Source: Flavobacteriales bacterium (lineage in GTDB: Bacteria > Bacteroidota > Bacteroidia > Flavobacteriales_F > PHOS-HE28). Taken from it: a DNA stretch of 64,000 nt. The notes under the pieces were generated by a model, which was not told the DNA's origin, searched no databases, and saw nothing but the letters and a program-made list of their open reading frames with translations. Where the stretch lies: contig JADJLR010000004.1 in the NCBI GenBank assembly GCA_016710015.1, positions 300,365 through 364,364 of the forward strand. The letters are read 5' to 3'. The position numbers and the translations under genes were made by a program. Within the stretch, counting starts at the first letter, position 1; each line of letters starts with the position of its first letter. Below are positions 35,289-46,117 of the stretch, one piece after another.

Positions 35289-36788
35289 ATGAGAAAACTA
35301 CCTACGCTGTGTATGCTGGCATTGAGTCTGACAGCAACCCTGTTGGCCGCACAACCGGGCGCTCTCGACGAGAGCTCTGGCACCGACGGCTATGTCCTTG
35401 ATGTGGCCCTGGCAGAGGTCAATTCACTCGCGGTCTATCCGGATGGCCGGATCGTGACCAGCCGGAACACGGCCGGTGCGACCGCCTTGTACATGTTCCT
35501 GCCCGATGGCTCCCTCGACGGGTCTTTCGGCAACGGAGGGATCCTCGCACCGCTCGGCTTCTTTCCTATAAAGGTGCTGCTGCAGCCTGATGGACGCATC
35601 CTGGTCGGTGGAGACCTCAATGGCGGCGTTGGTGGCCAGGACCTGGCGGTGGCGCGCTACAACGCAGATGGTACGCCCGACGTTTCCTTCGGCACTGCCG
35701 GACGTGCAACAGTGGAACTGCAGTACTACGATTACTGCACTGGTATGACCTTGCTCGATGATGGCCGTGTGCTGCTCACCGGCACATGGAACATCGCGGA
35801 CTCGCCCGCACTCCTGGTCATGTTCAACCCCGACGGAACCATGGATACGACGTTCGGTACGGATGGCGTGTTGGCGTGGATACCCGAAACGGGCGACGAC
35901 TTCAGGGCAAACGATGCAGCCGTCCAGGACGACGGCGCGATCGTGATGGTAGGCCGCCATGGCGCACAAGCGGTTGACGACTTCATCGCGCGCTTCACAT
36001 CGGACGGGAACGTTGACCTCACGTTCAATGGCACGGGAATGCTCTACCTGGACTTCGGCGCCAACCAGGATGATCTGGTGCAGGTGGAACTGGACACGCA
36101 GGGCCGCAGCATCCTGCTCGCCCGGTCCAACGCCTCCGGGTCCTTCCACTCCGGCTCTTTGGCGCGCGTCAACACCGATGGTACGCTGGACCTCACCTTC
36201 GGCACCAATGGCTTCGTACCGCTGAACACGGCCAGCACGGGTCGTGTGCCCACCTCCTTCGTCATCCAGGATGATGGCAAATTGGCGGTGACCGGGGGCA
36301 CTGCTTCAGACAGCAGCCCCGCACGGGAGCTTTATGTGAGCCGCTATACCGCAGATGGCGAATTGGACAGCGGCTTCGGCGATGCAGGCTATACCATACT
36401 GGCCCTGCCGCAAAAGGAGATCGGCAACGCCATCGTAGCCACAACGGATGGCAAGCTGGTGGTGGCCGGCCGCTCGCACATCACCGGGGAGGCCCCGGAT
36501 CTTCTGCTCGCGCGCTTCTGGCAGTACAGTGGGTTATCCGTACAGGAAACAGGGTCCAACGGGCTGCGGTTATTCCCGCTGCCATGCTTTGACGTTCTCC
36601 GGGTGCATCAACCAGCGAATGGCGTGGTCCGCTTCACCATCACGGATGCCCAAGGCAGGGTCGCTCTCACCGGCAGCCTGGAGCCTGGCTTGCAAGCCAT
36701 TCCCGTCTCCGGGCTGGCACCAGGAGGCTACGTGCTTGAGTTGCACACCGCGCAGCGGGCCATCGCTTCGCGCTTCGTGAAGCAATAA
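35289..36788 (+). CDS. Delta-60 repeat secreted protein with type IX sorting domain
   Basis: A 499-residue secreted protein. After a signal peptide (cut near LLAAQ) come about seven delta-60 repeats, each with a pattern like LDxSFGxxGxxxxxxxxxxDDGxIxVxG, which form a beta-propeller-like structure. The last 75 residues are a type A sorting domain (LRLFPLPCFDVLRV ... VRFTITDAQGRVALTGSL ... RFVKQ); the usual YPNP is changed to FPLP. Export across the outer membrane by the type IX system is inferred from this domain. ATG at 35289 was chosen because upstream residues would precede the signal. Confidence 0.85.
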   Translation: MRKLPTLCMLALSLTATLLAAQPGALDESSGTDGYVLDVALAEVNSLAVYPDGRIVTSRNTAGATALYMFLPDGSLDGSFGNGGILAPLGFFPIKVLLQPDGRILVGGDLNGGVGGQDLAVARYNADGTPDVSFGTAGRATVELQYYDYCTGMTLLDDGRVLLTGTWNIADSPALLVMFNPDGTMDTTFGTDGVLAWIPETGDDFRANDAAVQDDGAIVMVGRHGAQAVDDFIARFTSDGNVDLTFNGTGMLYLDFGANQDDLVQVELDTQGRSILLARSNASGSFHSGSLARVNTDGTLDLTFGTNGFVPLNTASTGRVPTSFVIQDDGKLAVTGGTASDSSPARELYVSRYTADGELDSGFGDAGYTILALPQKEIGNAIVATTDGKLVVAGRSHITGEAPDLLLARFWQYSGLSVQETGSNGLRLFPLPCFDVLRVHQPANGVVRFTITDAQGRVALTGSLEPGLQAIPVSGLAPGGYVLELHTAQRAIASRFVKQ

Positions 36789-36796
36789 GCGCGATC

Positions 36797-36823
36797 GTTC
36801 ACATCCCGCCCCCACACCGATGT
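36797..36823 (+). promoter_or_regulatory. Upstream motif copy 2 (GTTCACATC-N14-ATGT)
   Basis: GTTCACATC at 36797-36805 and ATGT at 36820-36823, in the 65-base gap before the gene at 36854. Confidence 0.4.
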
Positions 36824-36853
36824 ACTCATGAAACTCGACCAACCCCAGCTCCC

Positions 36854-38299
36854 ATGCGCTCACGAACCCTTACCCTACTGATCTGCACTGCCGTATTCGG
36901 TACGGCCTCTACTGCACAAGGCCCCACCCTGCTCAAGGACATCAATCCCACCGGTGGGTCGAACGCGAACTACCTCACGTGCTTCGGGGACGTGGTCTAT
37001 TTCAACGCTAACGATGGCGTGCATGGCTCCGAACTATGGAAGACCGATGGAACGGAGAGCGGCACCGTGATGATCAAGGACCTCAATGTGGGTACCGGTT
37101 CAGGATTCCCCAAGGACTTCATGGAAATGAACGGGTTGATCTACTTCAGCGCAACCGATGCGGTCAATGGTGTACAGCTTTGGAGGACCGATGGAACGGA
37201 GAGCGGCACTCAGGTAGTGCTGAGCCTTGGCGACGTAGACGGGTTGACCAGCTGGATGTACTTTGTCGTGCTCGGTGATCGGATCTTCTTCCGTGGAAGT
37301 GACGCTGTTGCAGGCAGCGAGCTTTGGTCCACCGATGGTACCGCCGCAGGTACCCAGTTGTTCTTGGACATCAACCCGGGCACGGTCAATAGTAGCATCG
37401 AAGATCCCGTGGTCTATGATGGCAAGCTCTATTTCGGGGCGGGGAACGCCACGAGTGGTCTCGAACCATGGGTCTGTGATGGCACCGTAGGAGGCACTCA
37501 CGTGATCTCGGATATCGCGCCCGGGGTATTCAGCTCCGATCCATCCGACTTCATCGGTGCCGGAGGTCTGGTATTCTTCCGCGCCAACACCTCCGCACAA
37601 GGGGCCGAAATGTGGGTTACCGATGGAACGGAAGCCGGGACGCATCTGATCAAGGACATCCAGCCCGGTCCCAATGGCAGCCTGCCCTCGAATATGAGCG
37701 AGCACAACGGTCTGCTCTATTTCCGCGCATACACCACTCAGTCCGCCAACTTCATCTGGCAAAGCGATGGAACGCTCGCTGGAACAGTGGCACTTCCCAT
37801 GCCGACCTACGACTACAACTTGGCCCAGCACCTATGCAGCCACGATGGATGGTTGTATTTCACCGGCTTTGGTGACTTTCATGAACAGCTCTGGCGTACG
37901 GACGGCACCGCCGCGAACACACAGGAGATCCTCTTTCCGGGTAGCGACGTCGTGCAACCGTTTTCGAACTCGACCAAGATGCGGAGCTGCAACGGTGATC
38001 TGTTCTTCCGTTCGGCGTACATGACCGCGACGGGGAGTGAACTCTACACGCTAAGCCTTCCGACGGGGACCGAAGAACACATCGAGGACATCATCCAGAT
38101 CTATCCGAACCCGGCCACGGACCAGGTGGTGGTGCAGCTCGCCCGCTCCACCAACGCGAAGCTGCTCGACAACAGCGGACGGGTCGTTCGAGCATGGCGG
38201 CTCTCCGCAGGTCCTAACACGCTCAATCTCACCGACCTAGCCAATGGAGCATACATGATGGTCACAGAAGCAGGGGCGTATCGGATCATGAAACAATGA
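36854..38299 (+). CDS. ELW-TDGT repeat secreted protein with type IX sorting domain
   Basis: A 481-residue secreted protein: signal peptide (ending ASTAQ), then at least seven repeats of roughly 45-50 residues built on GxELWxTDGTxxGTxxxKDI, a repeat common in Bacteroidota surface proteins and probably forming a propeller. The C-terminal 70 residues are a canonical type A sorting domain (IIQIYPNPATDQVVVQL ... LLDNSGRVVRAWRL ... YRIMKQ). Ligand unknown. It follows another type IX substrate by 65 bases, with a shared motif between them. Confidence 0.87.
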   Translation: MRSRTLTLLICTAVFGTASTAQGPTLLKDINPTGGSNANYLTCFGDVVYFNANDGVHGSELWKTDGTESGTVMIKDLNVGTGSGFPKDFMEMNGLIYFSATDAVNGVQLWRTDGTESGTQVVLSLGDVDGLTSWMYFVVLGDRIFFRGSDAVAGSELWSTDGTAAGTQLFLDINPGTVNSSIEDPVVYDGKLYFGAGNATSGLEPWVCDGTVGGTHVISDIAPGVFSSDPSDFIGAGGLVFFRANTSAQGAEMWVTDGTEAGTHLIKDIQPGPNGSLPSNMSEHNGLLYFRAYTTQSANFIWQSDGTLAGTVALPMPTYDYNLAQHLCSHDGWLYFTGFGDFHEQLWRTDGTAANTQEILFPGSDVVQPFSNSTKMRSCNGDLFFRSAYMTATGSELYTLSLPTGTEEHIEDIIQIYPNPATDQVVVQLARSTNAKLLDNSGRVVRAWRLSAGPNTLNLTDLANGAYMMVTEAGAYRIMKQ

Positions 38300-38622
38300 T
38301 CGTCCGGCACACTTGGACAGCTTTGCCAGCCACCAGCGGTCGGAACAACGTACGTCCACGTGATGGAGTGGTGGCTCAGGAGGTGCTCACCGCACAGGCA
38401 GCATAGCGGATCGATGGAAACCCAAATTGATCGGATCGTTCACATCCGATAGCGGACCCTGATGTATGGCTGAACGTCGATCACGCGGCTCAAACCTGAA
38501 CCCAAAACCCAACCCAACATGAATTAACGGATCGGATCCATATCCATCGGCTTAGTAATATTGTAGCCCAATTCCTAGGGATCAATTCATTTACCGGATC
38601 AAGAACCCCAAACCGCCGTACC
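38300..38622. other. Intergenic region ahead of the M43 protease gene
   Basis: Spacer of 323 bases holding the third motif copy (38438-38465) and a TAATATTG box near 38551-38562 that matches seven of eight -7 positions. No coding frame or RNA fold was supported in the rest. Confidence 0.5.
38438..38465 (+). promoter_or_regulatory. Upstream motif copy 3 (GTTCACATC-N15-ATGT)
   Basis: GTTCACATC at 38438-38446 and ATGT at 38462-38465, preceded by GGATC as in the second copy (CGATC). It lies 157 bases before the gene at 38623. Confidence 0.4.
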
Positions 38623-41600
38623 ATGGAACTTTCCTACTTCCGAATTCCTGTCCTGGTCTTCCTTTCCCTGTTCCTAATGCCACGCTCGGGCCAGGCGCAG
38701 GTCCAAGTGTCGTCGAGCATGGAAGAGTGCGGCTTCGACCGTGCGCATGGATTGCGTATGACGGTCGATCAGGGGTATGCGGAGCGCACGGAACTCTTCG
38801 AGGTGTTGGTGCGTGAACAAGCTGAGAACTGGGAACGCGGTGGAGGCCCCTTGGTAGTGCCGGTGGTGGTGCACATCATGTTATCAGGGACCGCGCTCAC
38901 GGACATCAGCGATGCACAGGTCCGCGGTGCGATCCTTGCCTTGAACCAGCGCTTTCGCAAAGTACCCGGCACGGTCGGTGACGGCAGCGGGGTGGACCTT
39001 GAAGTGGAATTCGCCTTGGCCGCTCGCGATCCCAATGGTAATTGCACCAACGGTATCACACGATACGACTTGAGCGGGAACCCGGACTACGTGCAGTACG
39101 GGGTGGCCGATGGGGGCAATGGCGTTCTCGACATCGACTTGAAGAGCTTCGACCGGTGGGACCCCTTGCGCTATTACAACATTTGGGTGGTGTCGGAGAT
39201 CGACGATAACAACGGTGAATACGGGACCCAGGGATATGCCTACTTCGCTTCGGCCCATGGCCTGAATTACGACGGCATGATGATCCTCTGCAACAACTTC
39301 AAGGATCCATCACGGCAGACCCTCACCCACGAGTTGGGCCATGCCTTGAACTTGTACCACACCTTCGAAGGCGATGCCAACGGTACCAGCTGTCCAGCCA
39401 ACGCGAACTGTACCACGGATGGCGATCAGGTCTGCGACACACCACCACACATCCGCAGCCCGTCAACCTGCCCATCGGGTGGAACGAATGCCTGCGATGG
39501 CGGGTCATCCAATACACTGTTCGTGTACAACTACATGGAATACTCCAACTGCAGGGACGGATTTACTTCAGGGCAAGGGACCCGGACAGCACCGGCACTT
39601 ACCGTTCAGCGGGCTTCATACCTTGCTGTGAACGGCAATCTGTCCTTGGTGCCACCAACTGGCTCCTCCCCGTTCATGGACATCGTGGCCACCAGTTCGC
39701 TATTATGCGGAACGGGGCAGGCTGTAACCTTCTATGACCATTCCACCTGCATCCCGAACACCTTCTTGGAGGACACGAGCTTTCCGGGCATCAGCTTTGC
39801 GTGGACGGTGACCAACGGCGTGGTGACCTATACGTCCACGGCCCACAACCCCACCTTCACCTTGGGCCAGACCGGGGTGTACAACGCAACGCTCGACATC
39901 ACCACGGCGAACGGTACCTTCAGCCGGACCGAACAGGGGATCGTGCTGGTGGTAGTGGCACCGGTCTCCGCCTGTACACCGACCACCACTAACGTCGGGA
40001 ACTTTGGACAGACGGTGAACAACGTGTCCTTCAACACGATCAACAATGCCACCAGTACGAGCGCGAACACGGCCTACACGGACTTTAGCTGCAACCACAG
40101 CACCGTGGTGGCCGTGGGCGGAACGTATGCCTTGGACATTGCCGTCGCTGCAGGCGGTAGCGGGCCGGAATCTGTGAACGCCTATATCGATTACAACAAC
40201 AACGGCGTGTTCGAGGACCCGAGCGAGCGGGTTGCTACGGGCTCCCAAGCTTCGAACACGAGCGGCACAGTGAATGCGAGCGTCACGATCCCAGGGGGCG
40301 CAGTGACCAATACCCTGCTGCGCATGCGGATCTATGGCGAGACGAACACCCTGAGCGCGAACGAGCGCAACTGCCTGTCGGCGCTCTTCATCGGTGATGT
40401 GGAGGACTACGGCGTGTACATCTCGAACAGCATCGCTTCGGTGAGCATCGCCGTTGCCCCGGGCAACACCATCAGCTATGGCACGTCGGTCACCTTTACG
40501 CCCACGCCGGTGAACGGCGGGGGCGCACCCACCTACGCGTGGTTCCGGAATGGGTCTCCGGTAGGCATCAGCGCCACTTATCAGTCCAACGACCTGCTCC
40601 CCGGCGAAACGGTCCATTGCGAAATGACCTCCAACCTTGCCGGTGTGATCGGTTCCCCGACCCTGTCCAACACGATCACCATGACGGTGACCGGACCGCC
40701 GTTGTCCGGCTTCTTCGCATCACAACTGGCCGGTTGCACTGGAACGAACTTCACTTTCACGGACACTTCCCTGCTTTCGCCCACCTCCTGGAACTGGAAT
40801 TTCCCGGGTGGAACGCCTTCCAGTTCCACGGCGCAGAATCCCGTGGTGAGCTACACCAGTGCGGGTACGTACACGATCACGCTGGTCGCTTCCAACGGCT
40901 TCGGTACCGGCACCACGGCCACTGGTACGGACATGATCACCGTGTATGACGCACCCCTAACAGCCTGTGCTGTGACGCGTGACAACTCACCGACAGCGGG
41001 CATCGGCATCACCAACGTCAACCTGAACACCATCAACCACACTACGGCGTACAATGATGCGGTGATGAACGACTTCACTTGCAGTGCGTGGACCGTGCTG
41101 GAGCCTTCGACCCTCTATCCGATCTCGGTGACCGTAGGCAATTCGAACGATCAGTGGGTGCGGGTCTACATCGATCACGACAACAGCGGCACCTTCAGTG
41201 TGGGTGAGCTCGTGTTCTCGCCAGCCACCGGAACCGGTGTGCGCAGCGGTAGTTTCACCACACCGGCAACGCCCCTCACCGATGTGTTGCTCCGCATGCG
41301 CGTGATCACCGATTTCGTGAACACCTCGCCCGGTGCCTGCACAACACCGTTACAATATGGCCAGGTAGAGGAGTATGGCATCGTCTTCCTCAGCGAAGCG
41401 GAGCCGACGTGCAGTGGTACACCAGTCGCCGGAACCACCACTACCACCACACCGACCTTGTGCAATGGCGATGCCGCCTCACTGGCGAACAATGGGGATG
41501 CTCCGATCACAGGCATCAGTTACCAATGGATGGTGAGCAATACCAGCGGCAGTGGCTATGTGGCCGTTACCGGCGGCACCGGTGGAATGACACAGAGCTA

Positions 41601-44159
41601 CACCAGCGAAGTGCTTACCCCGGGCACCTATTACTATGTGTTGGAGACCACGTGCAGCAACAGCGCACAGACCGTACAGAGCAATGAGGTGCTGGTAACG
41701 GTGAACGCGGCCACTACTTGGTACGAGGACCAGGACAGCGATGGGTTCGGTGATCCAGACAATTCCACCACCGACTGCGACCAGCCCACCGGATATGTGG
41801 CCAACAATACGGACCAATGCCCCAACGATCCGGTGAAGATCGCTCCTGGCCAGTGCGGCTGCGGAACCCCGGATACGGATACCGACGGTGACAGCATGGC
41901 CGATTGTGTGGACCCGTGCCCGTTCCTGCCCTACCTGAGCAACGGGGCATCCTGTGATGATGGCGACCCGAACACTTACGGCGATGTGGTAACGGCATGT
42001 GTTTGCGCGGGAACGCCGTGTACATCGCCCACCATCAACAGTGCTTACGCCGTTCCCAACCCGGTCTGCATCGGAGCATTGGTGAACCTGTATGTGGTCG
42101 CTATAGGCACCAACTTGGACTACGCATGGACGGGTGCTGGTGTGATCAGCTATGCGAACACCTCCAACGCACAGATCACGGCCGTGTCCTCGGGCAATTA
42201 CCACATCGTGGTCAGCAACGCTTGCGGTACCGATGAGGCCGACGTGGCACTGGTGGTGAACACACCACCGACTCTCAACGCGGTGATCACCCACGTAAGC
42301 TGCCCCGGCCAGAGCGATGGCGCCATCGACCTCAGCGTGATCGGTGGTGGCACTCCCATCACTTACGATTGGACGATCACCGGCAGTTGCGCCACCAACG
42401 GTGATTGCCCGGCCGGTTTCCCGACCTGCCAATTCGGGGCCTGCCATGCAACAGGCGTCGAGGACCTGAGCAATTTGCCCATGGGTACCTACACCATTGC
42501 GGTGGATGCCGGTGGATGCTATGCGACCCAGCAATTCGTCGTGGGCACCAGTTCGCCGGATAGTGATAGTGATGGGACCGCTGATTGTTTGGACGGCTGC
42601 CCCAACGACCCCAACAAGATCGCACCCGGCAACTGTGGTTGCGGGAACTTGGAACCGGGCAGCGCCTGCGACGATGGGAACGTGAACACCACCGGTGATA
42701 CGATCCTGGGGAACTGCACCTGCTCGGGCACGCCGATCGGCGGTTGTACGAACAACCTGATCCTGGAACTCCAAAGCGGCGGCACAGCTCCGAACACAGT
42801 TACCTACGAAGTCCTTGATGAAACCGGAACCACAACCATCCTAAGCGGCAACAACCCGGTACCCGCCAACAGCATCGGCACCCAAACACTTTGCTTGCCG
42901 GACGGCTGCTACCAACTGCGTGTGACGGACAACGCCGGAGATGGATTGCTCGGCTACATCCTGCGTGAGACCGGTGCGAACGGACGGCGCATCATCGACA
43001 ACCGCCAGAACATGATCACGGGTGTGAGTCAGATCTCGAACGGAGGAGCCTTCTGTGTGCCCATTGGCGACGACACGCCGATCAACAGCAGTTGCGACAA
43101 ACTGGATTGGGTCACCAACAAGTTCATCGTTGCCAACGAGAATGCCGCAGTAACAGCAGCCTACGCCACACCTTCCCTGCGTACCAGCAGCGGATATTTG
43201 TTCTGGTTCTTCGATCCGAACGGCAGCTACAGCTTCCGTCGTTTCCGTAAGCACAGCGAAAGTGATGGATATGGTACAGGTGCCTTGCGAGCAAATCACT
43301 TCCGGATCAATTCATGGGTGAACACACCAAGTAGCCCGCACTTGCCAGACGGCGTTCTGTTGAACGTTCGCATCATGGGACGTGTGAACTGGTCTTGGAC
43401 AACATGGGGACCAGCGTGCCAATTCAAGATGGATGCTGCTTTGGCCGCTTGCCCACGTGTGAACCTGCAGGACAATTTGGCCCTGAACGAGTACAGCTGC
43501 GGCGTGAACCGTGTGTTCGGTGGTTCCAACCATTGGACCAACCGCGTTACGGCATCGCAACCACAACCGGTCCCAGGGGTGAGCAGTAGCCTTGTGCGTT
43601 ACCAGTTCCGCTTCCGGATCCCTGGTGAAGCGACCTGCATCATTCGTCCACCACAGACCAGCCCACGGATCTTCATGAACTGGAGCGATGGTCTACAACT
43701 GGAGTGCAGCAGGCAGTACGAAGTGGATGTGCGGGTAAGCTTGGATGGCGGAGCCACGTGGTGCTTCGATGTGGCTCCCCTTCTTGCGTGGAGCCGGTGA
43801 CACCATGGGGAAAGGTGTGCATGGTCAACATCACGAGCAGCACATACTGCCCAGGCGAACTACAAGGTGGAAGCAGCAGCCTCGCGACCCAAGGCGATGG
43901 TACGTTGACGCTGTACCCGAACCCGAACAACGGTGAGCAACTGTTCATCTCCTTGACGGAAGTAGGCGCAGATGTGAATACGGTGACCGTGGACATCTAC
44001 GACCTGACCGGCAAGCGCGTAAGCGCACGCACCATCCAGATACAGGATGGGTTCGTGAACTCCGCGATGGATGCCCATTCGATCGCCAACGGTCTGTACA
44101 TGGTACACATCACCGCTGGAGAGAAGACCTTTACGGAAAGGTTGGTGATCCAGAAGTAG
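38623..44159 (+). CDS. Secreted M43 (pappalysin-like) metalloprotease with type IX sorting domain, frameshifted near the end
   Basis: A protein of about 1840 residues once the frame break is bridged. Order: signal peptide (ending SGQAQ), propeptide, zinc protease with HELGHALNLYH at 236-246, Ig-like region, GEVED domain (about 518-610), PKD domain (about 697-770; WNWNFPGGTPSSSTAQNPV), second GEVED (about 846-930), two Cys/Asp-rich TSP3-like calcium repeats (about 1033-1110 and 1315-1345; DTDTDGDSMADC), a Cys-containing jelly-roll-like domain, and a Cys-rich region. The main frame stops at 43800 after CFDVAP. A single-base shift near 43767 restores SCVEPVTPWGKVC and the sorting domain LTLYPNPNNGEQLFIS ... 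RLVIQK. Without the correction the export signal would be lost. Confidence 0.85.
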
Positions 44160-44171
44160 GGGAGCACAGAA

Positions 44172-44222
44172 CAGAACGCCCTGCATCTTCCGCGGTCATG
44201 CGGCAAGGTGTGGGGCGTTCTG
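44172..44222 (+). terminator. Long hairpin after the M43 protease gene
   Basis: Arms CAGAACGCCC (44172-44181) and GGGCGTTCTG (44213-44222) pair perfectly; the interior adds CATCTT/AAGGTG and CCGC/GCGG pairs, so nearly the whole 51 bases fold. The following TGCTTCTATG is only weakly T-rich. It lies 13 bases after the stop codon, fitting a terminator. Confidence 0.65.
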
Positions 44223-44310
44223 CTTCTATGGGGATACACTGTTGTTGGCGAACGCCACGCAGCGGATAGCGGGGTAACGGCCGTTGGAACGAACGACCTT
44301 TGCAGGGTCC

Positions 44311-46035
44311 ATGTCCACCGAACGAAGGTCCTTGTTGCAACGAGCGCTGAGGGTACTCCTCGGTCTTGGAGCAGTCGTTGTGATCGCGCTTGCGGTCGCG
44401 GCATGGTGGTTCACGCAGCACGGTGAAGCTTGGTTGGACCGCACGTTGCGGGAGCGGATCGCGGAGGTCATCGATGAGGCGAGTGTCGAGGGTTATCGCT
44501 TCACCATGGAAGAGTTGGTCACCGATGTGCGCAGTGGTGATCTGTCCGTCACCGGCGTTCGATTGGAATTCGCTCCGGAGCTCTTGGACAGTTTGCGCAG
44601 CGGTGCGTATCACTACCTATTCGAGGCCACCGTGGATCGCATCGAGTTGCGGGGCCTATCATTCTGGCGCTTGCTCTGGCGGAAGGAGTTCCGTGTGCGG
44701 GCCTTCGAGCTGAAAGGACCCTCCTTCCAATACCTCATCAGCGGTGTCGCGGTCGATCTTGCCGATCCCTTTTCACGTGTGGGTGGCGGATCGTCCATCC
44801 CTCTGCTTTCGGCGGACTCCGTGCTGATCCGTCGCGCATCGGCAAAGGTGCAGGACCTCGGCGATCGCTTGCCCGTGATGAACATCGACGACCTTTCGTT
44901 GACGGCCGTGGAGGTGCATACCTACATGGCCATGCGCAGGAACGGGGTGCGACTCGCGGTGGGCGATGCGGACGTGGAGGCCCGAGGAGCGAGCATGCAA
45001 TTGGCCGATGGCGCCAACCTTCGGATCGGTTCCGTGCGGTTGTCCGTGGGGGAGCAGCGGGGCCATGTGTTCCAGCTGCAGCATGAGGCATTGCCTGGAC
45101 CGGCGGACACCTTGGCGCGATCGGTGACACAGCTTTTCGTGGATAGCATCGTTCTCGAACACTTCGAGGTGGATCGACTGATCTCGCACCAACAAGTATC
45201 CACCGGACATGTATCCGTGCATGGTCTGCGCATGCATGTGGAACTGGACAAGACCTTGGGTCCCGCCCCGCGACCGTCCAGAATGCTTCCGCCCCAAGCG
45301 CTACTGGATCTCGGCTTCCCCATCCGGGTAGACACCCTCAGCGTGTACGCGGCCCACGTGCTTTACCGGGAACGGGATGACGGGACAGAGCAATGGGGCG
45401 AGCTGCCTTTCTCCGAGTTGAATGCGGAGTTCCATCACATTGCGAACGGCCCGGTCGCGATCAAGGAGCACCCGCGGATCATCGGTGAGGTATCGGGCTT
45501 GATCTTCGATACGGCGCTGGTGCGGTGTCGCTATGAAGCCGATCTGGACGGATCGCAACGGTTCACGATACATGCGACGCTCGCGGAAATGCCGGTAACG
45601 GTGTTGAACGGGATGACCCGCCCGCTGATGCGTATGCAGATGCAGAGCGGATCATTGGAATACCTGGAAATGGACCTGGAAGGCGATGACCGAAAGGCCA
45701 AAGGGTCCATGGCCATTCGCTATGCGGACCTGAAGGTGCGGGTGGAGCCGGGAACGTCGCGCAAGCTGTTCACCAGCATGTTCGGGAATGTCTTGGAAAC
45801 GATGTTGAAGGAAACCTATGGCGGCGGACTCTCGGCGGACCGGCAGCGGAAATTCAACATCGCGCGCGATCCCGAGAAGGCCTTTACCGGATACCTCTGG
45901 CATGCTACGCGCGAAGGCCTTGCGCGCAACCTCGTGCCGGAAGCATGGGGGCGCGTGCGCGACATGTTGCGCTCCGATGCCGATGAGCGAAGGGAGCTGC
46001 GGGCGCGCAGAAGGGCGCGGCAGAAAGGTCCGTAG
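44311..46035 (+). CDS. AsmA-like/DUF748-type envelope protein
   Basis: A 574-residue protein with an N-terminal membrane helix (about residues 13-34) and a long periplasmic beta-rich region made of AsmA-like strand repeats (IDRIELRGLSFW, VDTLSVYAAHVLYRE, ELPFSELNAEFHHI). This layout fits bridge-like lipid transport or outer-membrane biogenesis proteins of the AsmA clan, an inference from fold only. The C-terminus is strongly basic (RRELRARRRARQKGP). A GACCTTTG -7-like box (44295-44302) ends eight bases before the ATG. Confidence 0.65.
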   Translation: MSTERRSLLQRALRVLLGLGAVVVIALAVAAWWFTQHGEAWLDRTLRERIAEVIDEASVEGYRFTMEELVTDVRSGDLSVTGVRLEFAPELLDSLRSGAYHYLFEATVDRIELRGLSFWRLLWRKEFRVRAFELKGPSFQYLISGVAVDLADPFSRVGGGSSIPLLSADSVLIRRASAKVQDLGDRLPVMNIDDLSLTAVEVHTYMAMRRNGVRLAVGDADVEARGASMQLADGANLRIGSVRLSVGEQRGHVFQLQHEALPGPADTLARSVTQLFVDSIVLEHFEVDRLISHQQVSTGHVSVHGLRMHVELDKTLGPAPRPSRMLPPQALLDLGFPIRVDTLSVYAAHVLYRERDDGTEQWGELPFSELNAEFHHIANGPVAIKEHPRIIGEVSGLIFDTALVRCRYEADLDGSQRFTIHATLAEMPVTVLNGMTRPLMRMQMQSGSLEYLEMDLEGDDRKAKGSMAIRYADLKVRVEPGTSRKLFTSMFGNVLETMLKETYGGGLSADRQRKFNIARDPEKAFTGYLWHATREGLARNLVPEAWGRVRDMLRSDADERRELRARRRARQKGP

Positions 46036-46117
46036 AGATGGACGTTCCGCATGCGAGAAAAGCGGATCTTGTGGACCCGTGAGGTACGACTTCCTTCGCG
46101 TTGCGTTCGCACAGCGC

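Noticed and set aside
41719..42640. DNA tandem repeats inside the M43 protease gene
   Set aside because: The similarity is between protein TSP3-like calcium repeats within one coding frame; the DNA copies are diverged.
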